Below are positions 1-5,724 of a stretch of 18,382 bases of DNA, one piece after another (within the stretch, counting starts at the first letter, position 1; the number at the start of each line of letters is the position of its first letter). The notes beneath the pieces were generated by a model. That model saw nothing but the letters and a program-made list of their open reading frames with translations, was not told where the DNA came from and ran no database searches. The stretch covers positions 1 to 18,382 of the forward strand of contig CAMTBF010000015.1 in the NCBI GenBank assembly GCA_947068385.1. The letters are read 5' to 3'. A program made the translations under genes and the position numbers. Source of the DNA: an uncultured Lachnospiraceae bacterium (GTDB taxonomy: Bacteria; Bacillota; Clostridia; Lachnospirales; Lachnospiraceae).

Positions 1-2
1 AG

Positions 3-461
3 GTGGTGGCCGACAGGCTCAAGGCCCACACGGCCAGCGGCAATGTGAAGGTGGAGCATACGGAGTTCATCTCCGGGAATTTCGACACCGGAAGCGGCAA
101 TGTAAAGGCGCAGATGGTAAAGGGCCGTGACCTCCACTGCGGCACTGGAAGCGGCAACATCGTGATGGACTGTGCGGTGGCGGAATACCAGCTGAGCGCG
201 GGCAGCGGCAACATTGAGGTGAAAGCCGTGGGAGCCAGCGAACGAGTGGACATGTCCACCGGAAGCGGTAGGATCAAGCTGTACCTGGAGGGCATACAGG
301 GAATGGAGGCCACGGTTCGCAGCGGCTCCGGCAAAGTGCAGATTGGCTGGGGAGAGGAAGAGGAGCAGACCGTGAAGAACGGCACATATGTCTATGGGAA
401 CAGCTCCTGCAAGGTGAGGGCCAATACCGGAAGCGGCAGGATTAAGATCTTAGGGAGGTAA
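3..461 (+). CDS. DUF4097-like beta-repeat protein, C-terminal part (5' end outside window)
   Basis: The frame is open from the left edge, so the N-terminus lies outside the window; 152 residues are visible. They are built from a recurring unit of about 17-25 residues centred on the motif T/S-G-S-G-N/R/K-V/I (for example TGSGNVKA, TGSGNIVM, AGSGNIEV, TGSGRIKL, SGSGKVQI, TGSGRIKI). Each unit is followed by alternating hydrophobic residues. This is the pattern of the DUF4097/DUF4098 putative adhesin-like family, which forms a stacked beta structure. In Firmicutes such proteins often sit beside PspC/DUF1700-type membrane proteins and PadR regulators in envelope-stress operons, but those neighbours are not visible here. 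The gene ends in TAA and is followed 17 bases later by a terminator, so it is the last gene of its operon. Molecular function is unknown. The family call is from repeat pattern only. Confidence 0.75.
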   Translation: MVADRLKAHTASGNVKVEHTEFISGNFDTGSGNVKAQMVKGRDLHCGTGSGNIVMDCAVAEYQLSAGSGNIEVKAVGASERVDMSTGSGRIKLYLEGIQGMEATVRSGSGKVQIGWGEEEEQTVKNGTYVYGNSSCKVRANTGSGRIKILGR

Positions 462-478
462 AGGCCGGACATGGAGGA

Positions 479-514
479 AAAAGCAGCCACAGATTCAAAG
501 TGGCTGCTTTTCCG
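479..514 (+). terminator. Rho-independent terminator after the DUF4097-like gene
   Basis: A perfect 12-bp inverted repeat (arms 479-490 and 500-511, core GCAGCCAC/GTGGCTGC) encloses a 9-base loop and ends in a short T run. It lies just after the stop codon at 461 and fits an intrinsic terminator. The A run before and T run after make it potentially bidirectional. Confidence 0.85.
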
Positions 515-574
515 TATGCGCCTACCCGTCCGTGAGCGCCCTCAGGGGGCGGCTGTGCCCCGGGACAGGACGGC

Positions 575-601
575 AAAAGGGCAGGGCGGGGAATCCTGCC
601 C
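575..601 (-). terminator. Rho-independent terminator of anmK
   Basis: Read on the minus strand, a 7-bp GC-rich stem (GGGCAGG at 601-595 pairing with CCTGCCC at 585-579) is followed directly by TTTT (578-575). It starts 17 bases beyond the anmK stop codon. The U run is short, so termination may be partial. Confidence 0.65.
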
Positions 602-617
602 ATGTGGGCCGGAACAG

Positions 618-1868
618 CTAGGGCAGCGAGATCTTCCCCATGACCACAGGCCTCTCCGCTCCGGTGACGCTGGGCAGGGTGTTGGGCAGGCCCCGGACGC
701 AGCAGTCCGCCAGAAGGGCGAAGGCCACCGCCTCCTTGGCATCGCTGTCCAGTCCCAGGTCCTCCTGGGTCTGTACTGCCACGCCGTGAGGGGCGAAGCG
801 CTGCCCCAGGAAGCCCAGCAGCGTCCTGTTGTAGCTGCCGCCGCCTCCCACGACCAGCCGGGAGGCATGGTGCCTTGGCAGGACATACTGCTCGTAGGCG
901 CTTGCGATGGACCAGGCGGTGAGGTCGGTGACGGTGGCCACCAGGTCGGCCTCCGGGATCCGGTGGGCCGCCTGCCAGTCCAGGATCTTCGCCGTGTACT
1001 GGGTGCCGAAGAGCTCCCGGCCGGTGGTCTTGGGCAGGGGCCTGGTGTAATAGGGCTCCTGCTGCAGGAGGGCCAGGAGCTCCTGGTTCACATTGCCTGC
1101 CGCTGCGAAAGCGCCTCCCTCGTCAAAAGCCTGCGCGCCTTCTGTGAGGGCGGAGACCACCGCATCGATGATCATATTCCCGGGGCCGGTGTCGAAGGCG
1201 TAGACGTCCTCCGGCTTCGCGGCGGCGGGCAGGACGGTCATGTTGCCGATGCCGCCGATGTTCTGGAGGAGCAATGTCTCGTCCTCCAGGCGGTACAGGA
1301 GGTACTCCGAGAAGGGCACCAGGGGCGCTCCCTGGCCCCCGGCCGCCATGTCCGCCACCCGGAAGTCCGACACCGTCACCAGGCCGGTACGGTTCGCGAT
1401 GACGGCGCCCTCCCCGATCTGCACCGTATAGCGCACGGGGAAGCCGTCCTTCTCGCAGGGCACGGGCTCATGCCAGATGGTCTGGCCGTGGGAGCCGATC
1501 AGATCCACGTCCCCGGGGGCGAGCCCGGCCTTCCGGATCACGGACAGGGCGGACTGGGCATAGATCTCCCCCAGCAGGAAATTCATATAGCCGATCCTGT
1601 CCACCGTGGAGGTCTCCGGGCGGAAGAGGGCGAAGATCTGCTCCCGCACCGCCTCCGGGTAGGGCCTGTTCTCGAAGGCCAGGAGCTTCACCCGCAGGGG
1701 CCCGCCGCCTGCGCCGGGATGCCCTTCCTCCATGGGATCCTCTCCTTCCATGGGATGCCCGTCGTCCACGATCTCCACCAGGGCGGCGTCCACGCCGTCC
1801 ACGGAGGTGCCCGACATCATGCCCACCACCCGGCGGACTTTTCTTTCCTGCATGTTCTGTAATATCAT
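618..1868 (-). CDS. anmK: Anhydro-N-acetylmuramic acid kinase
   Basis: AnmK opens the 1,6-anhydro ring of anhydro-MurNAc and phosphorylates it to MurNAc-6-phosphate, a cytoplasmic step of peptidoglycan recycling. The 416-residue protein carries the family's ASKHA-fold signatures in order: GMMSGTSVDGVD near residue 16 (phosphate loop), GSHGQTIWHEP, DFRVADMAAGGQGAPLVP, NIGGIGN, AFDTGPGNMIIDA, VVGGGGSYN, and a C-terminal DAKEAVAFALLA. I chose the ATG at 1868 because GGAGG lies 6 bases upstream; a longer open frame reaches 1928 but has no such site. Residues about 38-56 form an acidic, Pro/Gly-rich insert (HPMEGEDPMEEGHPG) encoded by an 18-bp tandem repeat. It sits between the N-terminal phosphate loop and the first conserved LLAFE/PYP segment, and the family normally has a short loop there. 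A divergent serine hydrolase shares its promoter region. Family assignment is very secure. Confidence 0.96.
   Translation of the reverse strand: MILQNMQERKVRRVVGMMSGTSVDGVDAALVEIVDDGHPMEGEDPMEEGHPGAGGGPLRVKLLAFENRPYPEAVREQIFALFRPETSTVDRIGYMNFLLGEIYAQSALSVIRKAGLAPGDVDLIGSHGQTIWHEPVPCEKDGFPVRYTVQIGEGAVIANRTGLVTVSDFRVADMAAGGQGAPLVPFSEYLLYRLEDETLLLQNIGGIGNMTVLPAAAKPEDVYAFDTGPGNMIIDAVVSALTEGAQAFDEGGAFAAAGNVNQELLALLQQEPYYTRPLPKTTGRELFGTQYTAKILDWQAAHRIPEADLVATVTDLTAWSIASAYEQYVLPRHHASRLVVGGGGSYNRTLLGFLGQRFAPHGVAVQTQEDLGLDSDAKEAVAFALLADCCVRGLPNTLPSVTGAERPVVMGKISLP
1716..1760 (-). repeat. 18-bp in-frame tandem repeat inside anmK
   Basis: GGGAT anchors recur at 1716, 1734 and 1752, exactly 18 bases apart, with ATCCCATGGA (minus strand) repeated in two of the copies. 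Each copy adds six residues (units like HPMEGE and DPMEEG), so copy-number change would keep the frame. Confidence 0.75.
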
Positions 1869-1926
1869 TTGGAGCCTCCTTCCCGTCGCTTTGGCATTCT
1901 CCCATACTGCTTTTCCGCATGCCATC

Positions 1927-1955
1927 ATTATAGCAGATTTCCCGGGAAAAACATA
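1927..1955 (-). promoter_or_regulatory. Putative sigma-A promoter of anmK (extended -10)
   Basis: On the minus strand TATAAT (1932-1927) is preceded by TG one base away, giving TGCTATAAT, an extended -10. The -35 position (1955-1950, TATGTT) is weak. The -10 lies about 59 bases upstream of the chosen anmK start. Confidence 0.6.
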
Positions 1956-1963
1956 CCCTTTTG

Positions 1964-1992
1964 TGGACTTCTCGCGCTGGCTTTGCTATACT
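1964..1992 (+). promoter_or_regulatory. Putative sigma-A promoter of the serine hydrolase gene
   Basis: TGGACT (1964-1969), a 17-base spacer, then TATACT (1987-1992) gives a 4/6 and 5/6 match to the vegetative consensus, about 50 bases upstream of the hydrolase start. It faces away from the anmK promoter and the two -35 regions nearly abut. Confidence 0.55.
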
Positions 1993-2043
1993 GGAGGCAC
2001 AGGGGATCGGAAGCGACGATCCCCGCGAGAGGAGAGCTGTCCT

Positions 2044-3105
2044 ATGGATTTTGATTGGCTTGACAGTATTCTGGAGGACTATCGGCAACGGGGGTATTAT
2101 CCCTCGGCGGTGTGCCAGGTTTTCGACAGGGAAAAGACGCTGTACCATAAAGCCTTCGGGGATGCGGCTCCGGGCACCTGGTACGACCTGGCCTCGGTGA
2201 GCAAGATCGTCTGTACCACCATGCTCCTGTGGGCCATGGAGGAGGGGCGGCTGGCGGCGGGGGACCTGGCGCTGGAACATCTGCCGGGGGAGGCCCTGGG
2301 GCCTGTGACGAAGGAGAGGCTGCAGGGCGTGACCATCGCCCGCCTGATGACCCATACCTCAGGCATCCTGCCCTGGTATCCCTTCTATGCGGACGGCAGG
2401 GAATTCTTTACCGTGCTGGAGCATGTCCTGGCCGCGTCGGCGGTGGAGGAGGGGATGGCCTACAGCGACCTGAACTTCATGCTGCTGGGCCGGATCTTCA
2501 CTTATGTCACGGGGCTGGGCCTGCGGGAGGGGCTGGAGAAGTACATAAAGGGAGAGATGGGCATCGGGGAGATCGCCTACGGGCCTGTGGAGCCGTCCCT
2601 GTGCGCCCCCAGCTGTCTCGGCAATCAGATCGAGAAGCGCATGTGCGCCGACAGGGGGATCGCCTTTGAGGGCTGGCGGCCTGACGGGGTGGAGGTGCGG
2701 GGGGCCTGCAATGACGGCAATGCCTACTATTACTGGAAGGGGGCCAGCGGGCACGCGGGAGCCTTCGGAAGCTCCCGGGCGCTGACAGAGCTGTGCCAGT
2801 TCTACATGAATACGGACAGGCCGAGCTTCCTGGGGGCCATGGAGACGGACATCTGCGGCCGGGGGCTGGGCTTCGACAGGAGCGACGTGTACCCGGAGGG
2901 CTGCGGCCACAGCGGCTTCACCGGCACCAGCATATGGTTCAGCCGCGGGCTCGATATCGGCGCGGTGATCCTCACCAATAAATACTACCGCCCGGAGGGA
3001 GGCCCGGGCACCGATTCCAACGAGTTCCGCCGGGCGGTGCACTATGGGCTGCTGGACATGCGGAAAGGCCAGAAGGCCGCCGCCGGGCCGGGAATGCCTG
3101 GATGA
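2044..3105 (+). CDS. Serine hydrolase, beta-lactamase/penicillin-binding-protein fold (class C-like)
   Basis: The 353-residue protein belongs to the beta-lactamase-like serine hydrolase family (PF00144), which includes esterases, D-amino-acid peptidases and the amidase-like enzymes of peptidoglycan turnover. It has the catalytic SxxK (S51-V-S-K54, within DLASVSK), the YxN-equivalent Y140-S-D142 in AYSDLNF, and an H289-S-G291 box in place of KTG, as in many non-lactamase family members. No signal peptide or membrane helix is visible, so it is predicted cytoplasmic. The start is ATG 2044, with GAGAGGAG ending 10 bases upstream; the open frame runs further 5' without a better site. It is divergent from anmK. 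In B. subtilis a family member (ybbE/amlB) lies in the murein-recycling cluster, so a role with cytoplasmic muropeptides is a reasonable inference, but the substrate is unknown. It is convergent with thiT, 25 bases away, with no obvious terminator between. Confidence 0.85.
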   Translation: MDFDWLDSILEDYRQRGYYPSAVCQVFDREKTLYHKAFGDAAPGTWYDLASVSKIVCTTMLLWAMEEGRLAAGDLALEHLPGEALGPVTKERLQGVTIARLMTHTSGILPWYPFYADGREFFTVLEHVLAASAVEEGMAYSDLNFMLLGRIFTYVTGLGLREGLEKYIKGEMGIGEIAYGPVEPSLCAPSCLGNQIEKRMCADRGIAFEGWRPDGVEVRGACNDGNAYYYWKGASGHAGAFGSSRALTELCQFYMNTDRPSFLGAMETDICGRGLGFDRSDVYPEGCGHSGFTGTSIWFSRGLDIGAVILTNKYYRPEGGPGTDSNEFRRAVHYGLLDMRKGQKAAAGPGMPG

Positions 3106-3130
3106 ACGGGGCCGTGGCAGCAAGGGAAGG

Positions 3131-3865
3131 TCAGGGCTGCAGGGCGATCTGCTTCACCCGGGCGAAGGTCTTCCGCACATAGGGGATGGCCAGGAGCAGG
3201 TAAGTGATGGCGGCCTCCGCGAAGATGTAGCAGCCGTTGTAGGCAAGGGTGTAGGGAAGGGGATGCCATCCCTCCCAGGCGTATTCGGCGAAGAAGATCC
3301 AGCCGGAGAGGGCGGTGAATATCCACCGTCCCAGGATGCCCGCGCAGTACCCCTTCAGCAACCCGTTCTTTTTATCCGTGAACAGCCCGGAGAGGCCCAG
3401 GGCGCCGAAGGCGAATATGTAGTCCATCAGCAGCTGCACCGGATGGATGACATAGGGGTCGATGATCAGCTGCAGCACGCCGTAAGCCATGCCTGTAATC
3501 AATCCGGCCTCCAGCCCGAACCAGTAGCCGGGGAGGCAGATGATGAGCATGGAGAGCAGAGTGACGGAGCCGCCGAAGGGAAAGCTGTAGACCTTCAGGT
3601 TGGAGAGCACTGTGCCCAGGGCGATGGCCATGGCGCAGAAGGCCATCTGCTTGGCGGTGATCCTGGCGGAAGCGCCCGTCTGCCTTTTTGACGGGCTGTC
3701 TGCTCCGGGAGTGCCGGGGAGGGGCTTCTTCGCCGCGGCCCTCTTTCTGGCGCAGAGGGCCGCGGCGGCCAGGAGAGCTGCCAGGACGGCGATCAACAGT
3801 ATCTTTCCTGCGGTGGTGGGGACGTAGCTGACGGCGTCCCCGTCTTTGACGACATTGTAGAACAT
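3131..3865 (-). CDS. thiT: Energy-coupled (ECF) thiamine transporter S-component ThiT
   Basis: ThiT is the membrane substrate-binding subunit of an ECF transporter and takes up thiamine with a shared EcfA/A'/T module encoded elsewhere. The core (about residues 70-240) has six hydrophobic helices and the family landmarks FPFGGSVTLLSMLII, YGVLQLIIDPYVIHPVQLLMDY, EYAWEGW and YTLAYNG. The Tyr and Asn of the last motif match thiamine-contacting residues known from Lactococcus lactis ThiT. By my unaided alignment, positions matching L. lactis Glu84, His125 and Trp133 are Asp, Thr and Phe. At 244 residues it is longer than usual (about 180-200): an extra N-terminal hydrophobic helix (about 20-40) and an Arg/Lys/Ala-rich linker precede the core. 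The start ATG follows GGAGG by 7 bases, and that site lies in a riboswitch-linked hairpin. The TPP riboswitch upstream independently supports thiamine as the substrate. Confidence 0.9.
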   Translation of the reverse strand: MFYNVVKDGDAVSYVPTTAGKILLIAVLAALLAAAALCARKRAAAKKPLPGTPGADSPSKRQTGASARITAKQMAFCAMAIALGTVLSNLKVYSFPFGGSVTLLSMLIICLPGYWFGLEAGLITGMAYGVLQLIIDPYVIHPVQLLMDYIFAFGALGLSGLFTDKKNGLLKGYCAGILGRWIFTALSGWIFFAEYAWEGWHPLPYTLAYNGCYIFAEAAITYLLLAIPYVRKTFARVKQIALQP

Positions 3866-3898
3866 AAAAAATCCTCCTTTGCATCTGGCTAAGGAGGA
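3866..3898 (-). promoter_or_regulatory. Riboswitch expression platform: hairpin that buries the thiT ribosome binding site
   Basis: On the minus strand TCCTCCTT (3898-3891) pairs perfectly over 8 bp with AAGGAGGA (3879-3872), which contains the thiT Shine-Dalgarno site. Six T residues (3871-3866) follow and run straight into the ATG. The hairpin can therefore block ribosome binding, and it also has the form of an intrinsic terminator. An alternative upstream hairpin (3938-3916, GGAC-GCC / GGC-GTCC) lies between it and the aptamer. Confidence 0.75.
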
Positions 3899-3949
3899 AC
3901 GACATCGACAGCCCGGGACGCCAAAAGTACGGCAGTCCGTCTGTTGCTG

Positions 3950-4040
3950 CGCTTCCTTACGCCGGTATTGTCCGGTTCAAGTAGTGAGGGTTAGAGACGG
4001 CAAGGCGCGGTCTCAATCTCAGCGATGTGCTCCCCTAGCG
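3950..4040 (-). ncRNA. TPP riboswitch (THI element)
   Basis: Read 5'->3' on the minus strand, the region has the invariant THI-box elements in order: GGGGAGC, GCTGAGA, then CTTGAACCGG followed by AATACCGGCGTAAGGAAG. The closing P1 stem pairs CGCT (4040-4037) with AGCG (3953-3950). The GCTGAGA and ACCGG/CCGG(C)GTAAGGAA blocks are the pyrimidine- and pyrophosphate-sensing arms. It lies between a consensus promoter (4095-4067) and thiT, so thiT expression should fall when thiamine pyrophosphate is abundant. Confidence 0.95.
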
Positions 4041-4066
4041 GTGATTTATGTATTTGTAGCATACTA

Positions 4067-4095
4067 ACTATACGGGATGTGGGGGGCGGTGTCAA
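4067..4095 (-). promoter_or_regulatory. Sigma-A promoter of the TPP riboswitch-thiT transcript
   Basis: On the minus strand TTGACA (4095-4090), a 17-base spacer and TATAGT (4072-4067) form a near-perfect vegetative promoter. The -10 ends 26 bases before the 5' side of the riboswitch P1 stem. Confidence 0.88.
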
Positions 4096-4166
4096 GCTTT
4101 TTTTCGCCATGCTACGAAATTGTTATGGAAATGTCACCTGATCGTAAGGTATTGCGGGAGCGCATA

Positions 4167-4175
4167 TGATATAAT
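4167..4175 (+). promoter_or_regulatory. Putative extended -10 promoter of the YdcF-family gene
   Basis: TGATATAAT at 4167-4175 is a perfect TATAAT with the TGn extension. No good -35 lies 16-18 bases upstream. It is about 60 bases ahead of the start codon at 4236. Confidence 0.55.
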
Positions 4176-4235
4176 ATCCTTATCCAGGGCGGGAAGCGGC
4201 CGGATGTTCGTAGAAAATACGGAGGGGCATTGATT

Positions 4236-5252
4236 ATGTGGCAGATTGCAATGATTTTGTTCGTGGCATCGTTTTGTTTCTTCGCGGGGGTCATGGTGCG
4301 GGAGCCCAGGTCGCTGTGGAGCGGCGTCTCCTTTTTCTGGATGATGGCCTGCCTGGGCGTCGCCATGCTTTTCGTGCTGGCCAGGTATTCGGGCTGGCTG
4401 GCGTCCCATATCATCCTGACATGGATCCTCGTCATGCTGGGCGTCCTGGCGCTGCTGTGCGTGGCCGCGCTCCCCATTGTCCTGATCGTCACGTTCTTCG
4501 TGGAGGGGCTCAAGGTCATCCGGCATGAGGGGAAGAAGCCGGGGAACATGCTGTCCATGGCGTTCTCCGTCCTGCTCTTCGCCTACCTGGCCGTCTGGCC
4601 CGCCATGGGCAGGCTGGGCAGGAGCATCCTCGGGACAAGGCTGTATATCCTCATCAGCCTGCTGGCGTTCTACCTCCTTGTCCTGCTGGCCATATATTCC
4701 CTCTCCGCCGTGCTGAACCTGATCCATCTGAGAAAGGGGCGCAGGGCCGACTACATCATCGTATTAGGAGCGGGCCTGATCGGCGCAAGGGTGACGCCGC
4801 TGCTGGCCGCCCGGATCGACAAAGGCATAGAGCTGCTGGCCCGGAACCCGAAAGCGGTGCTGATCATGTCCGGCGGCCAGGGGCCCGGGGAGGATCTGGC
4901 GGAGGGCCGGGCCATGGCGGACTACGCTGTTTTAAAGGGGATAGATAAGGACAGGATCCTGGTCGAAGACAGGTCCGGATCCACGGAGGAGAACCTGCTG
5001 TTCTCCAGGGAGCTGATGAGCGGGGAGAGGCCCAGGGTCATTCTGGTCACCACGGCCTACCATGTGTTCCGTGCATTGCTGATAGCCAGGCAGCAGGGGA
5101 TGAAGTGCGTGGGGTACGGCGCGAAGACGAAATGGTATTTCACCCTGAACGCCCTGCTCCGGGAATTCGGGGGCTATCTGAGCCTGACCTGGAAGCGGCA
5201 TGCCGCCGTGGCCCTGCTGCTGGCCGGGGGCCTGGCGATAGTATACCATTGA
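4236..5252 (+). CDS. Membrane-anchored YdcF/SanA/ElyC-like protein (DUF218 domain)
   Basis: A 338-residue protein. The N-terminal half has about five strongly hydrophobic segments (roughly residues 1-20, 30-50, 55-90, 110-130 and 140-160). The C-terminal half is a DUF218 domain: ADYIIVLGAG, then SGGQGPGEDLAEGRAM, GIDKDRILVEDRSGSTEENL, VTTAYHVFRALLIARQQG, and a final hydrophobic tail. The acidic and Thr/Glu/Asn residues of the EDRSGSTEENL box are the family's conserved putative active site. In E. coli, members SanA and ElyC (YcbC) affect envelope integrity and peptidoglycan/lipid-carrier metabolism; the reaction is not settled. I chose ATG 4236 over an in-frame TTG at 4230 because GGAGGGG (4221-4227) then has 8 rather than 2 bases of spacing. 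It stands alone between thiT (divergent) and the valS leader. Confidence 0.88.
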   Translation: MWQIAMILFVASFCFFAGVMVREPRSLWSGVSFFWMMACLGVAMLFVLARYSGWLASHIILTWILVMLGVLALLCVAALPIVLIVTFFVEGLKVIRHEGKKPGNMLSMAFSVLLFAYLAVWPAMGRLGRSILGTRLYILISLLAFYLLVLLAIYSLSAVLNLIHLRKGRRADYIIVLGAGLIGARVTPLLAARIDKGIELLARNPKAVLIMSGGQGPGEDLAEGRAMADYAVLKGIDKDRILVEDRSGSTEENLLFSRELMSGERPRVILVTTAYHVFRALLIARQQGMKCVGYGAKTKWYFTLNALLREFGGYLSLTWKRHAAVALLLAGGLAIVYH

Positions 5253-5267
5253 TGAATTTTTCGGAAT

Positions 5268-5291
5268 TTTTCGACAGATTTCTGTCGAAAA
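5268..5291 (+). repeat. Perfect 10-bp inverted repeat upstream of the valS promoter
   Basis: TTTTCGACAG (5268-5277) and CTGTCGAAAA (5282-5291) are perfect reverse complements around a 4-base centre. The element lies 15 bases after the ydcF-like stop codon and only 5 bases before the -35 box at 5297. No T run follows on the plus strand, so it is a poor plus-strand terminator; it could be a weak terminator for the upstream gene or a protein-binding operator. Confidence 0.7.
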
Positions 5292-5296
5292 CATCC

Positions 5297-5325
5297 TTGA
5301 CAAAACCTGCCGGATGGCTTATAGT
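5297..5325 (+). promoter_or_regulatory. Sigma-A promoter of the T-box-valS transcript
   Basis: TTGACA (5297-5302), a 17-base spacer and TATAGT (5320-5325) give a near-consensus vegetative promoter. The T-box leader starts a few bases downstream. Confidence 0.9.
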
Positions 5326-5334
5326 ATGGGAAAG

Positions 5335-5647
5335 GAAAAGGCGATGACGAAGAGGAGTACGCATTTCCCCTTGCCAGAGAGGGCCGCCATCCGGGGGACG
5401 GATGCTGCGAGGCGGCTTAAAGGATAGGGATGCGGAAGGTAGCTTCCAAGCCGGGGGTCTGAGAAATGCCTGCGCAGGAAAGATATGCCAGGGAAAGTAG
5501 GGCCTCACGCATTATCCCCGTTACAGGATAGGACTTTAGTAGAAGTCGCTTGAGGCAGCCGGACGCCAGCGCGCGCCCTGCTGTGAACAAAGGTGGTACC
5601 GCGTCGATGACGCCCTTTGCTGATGAAAGTCGGCAGAGGGCTTTTTT
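5335..5647 (+). ncRNA. T-box leader, valine-specific (specifier GUA)
   Basis: This leader senses uncharged tRNA-Val and controls read-through into valS. Stem I is visible: a GAAG/CTTC lower stem, an AGTA S-turn on the 5' side, then CGCAT-CCC pairing with GGG-ATGCG. The 3' side of the specifier loop reads GAAG-GTA-G, placing the Val codon GUA at 5439-5441. The apical tRNA-elbow-binding motifs AGAGAG and GCTGCGAG follow the expected order. The T-box core AAAGGTGGTACCGCG is at 5589-5603. A competing terminator follows: GCCCTTTGCTGA (5612-5623) pairs with TCGGCAGAGGGC (5630-5641) with two G-U pairs, then TTTTTT (5642-5647). The antiterminator can form by CAAAGG pairing with CCTTTG. The specifier, T-box and terminator agree with the valS gene downstream. 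Confidence 0.94.
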
Positions 5648-5724
5648 GCTATCAGCATATCCTGCCGCCGGACGGACAGGGGGGCGCGGGCGGGGCGGTG
5701 CCGCGATGCAGAAAGGAGAATCTT

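Noticed and set aside
471..1862. 463-codon plus-strand frame opposite anmK
   Set aside because: It is a GC-driven shadow of anmK: low complexity, no motif, and the minus-strand frame has every AnmK signature plus a ribosome site.
3044..3691. 215-codon plus-strand frame opposite thiT
   Set aside because: Shadow frame rich in Gly/Glu/Gln; thiT on the minus strand has clear ThiT motifs and a TPP riboswitch.
4060..4066. CATACTA, an exact sigma-G -10 match upstream of the YdcF-like gene
   Set aside because: No TGnATA-like -35 lies 17-18 bases upstream, and the site falls within the thiT promoter/riboswitch leader on the other strand.
5617..5724. N-terminal extension of valS
   Set aside because: It would be translated from the T-box terminator hairpin; the ATG at 5725 has a good ribosome site and matches ValRS N-termini.
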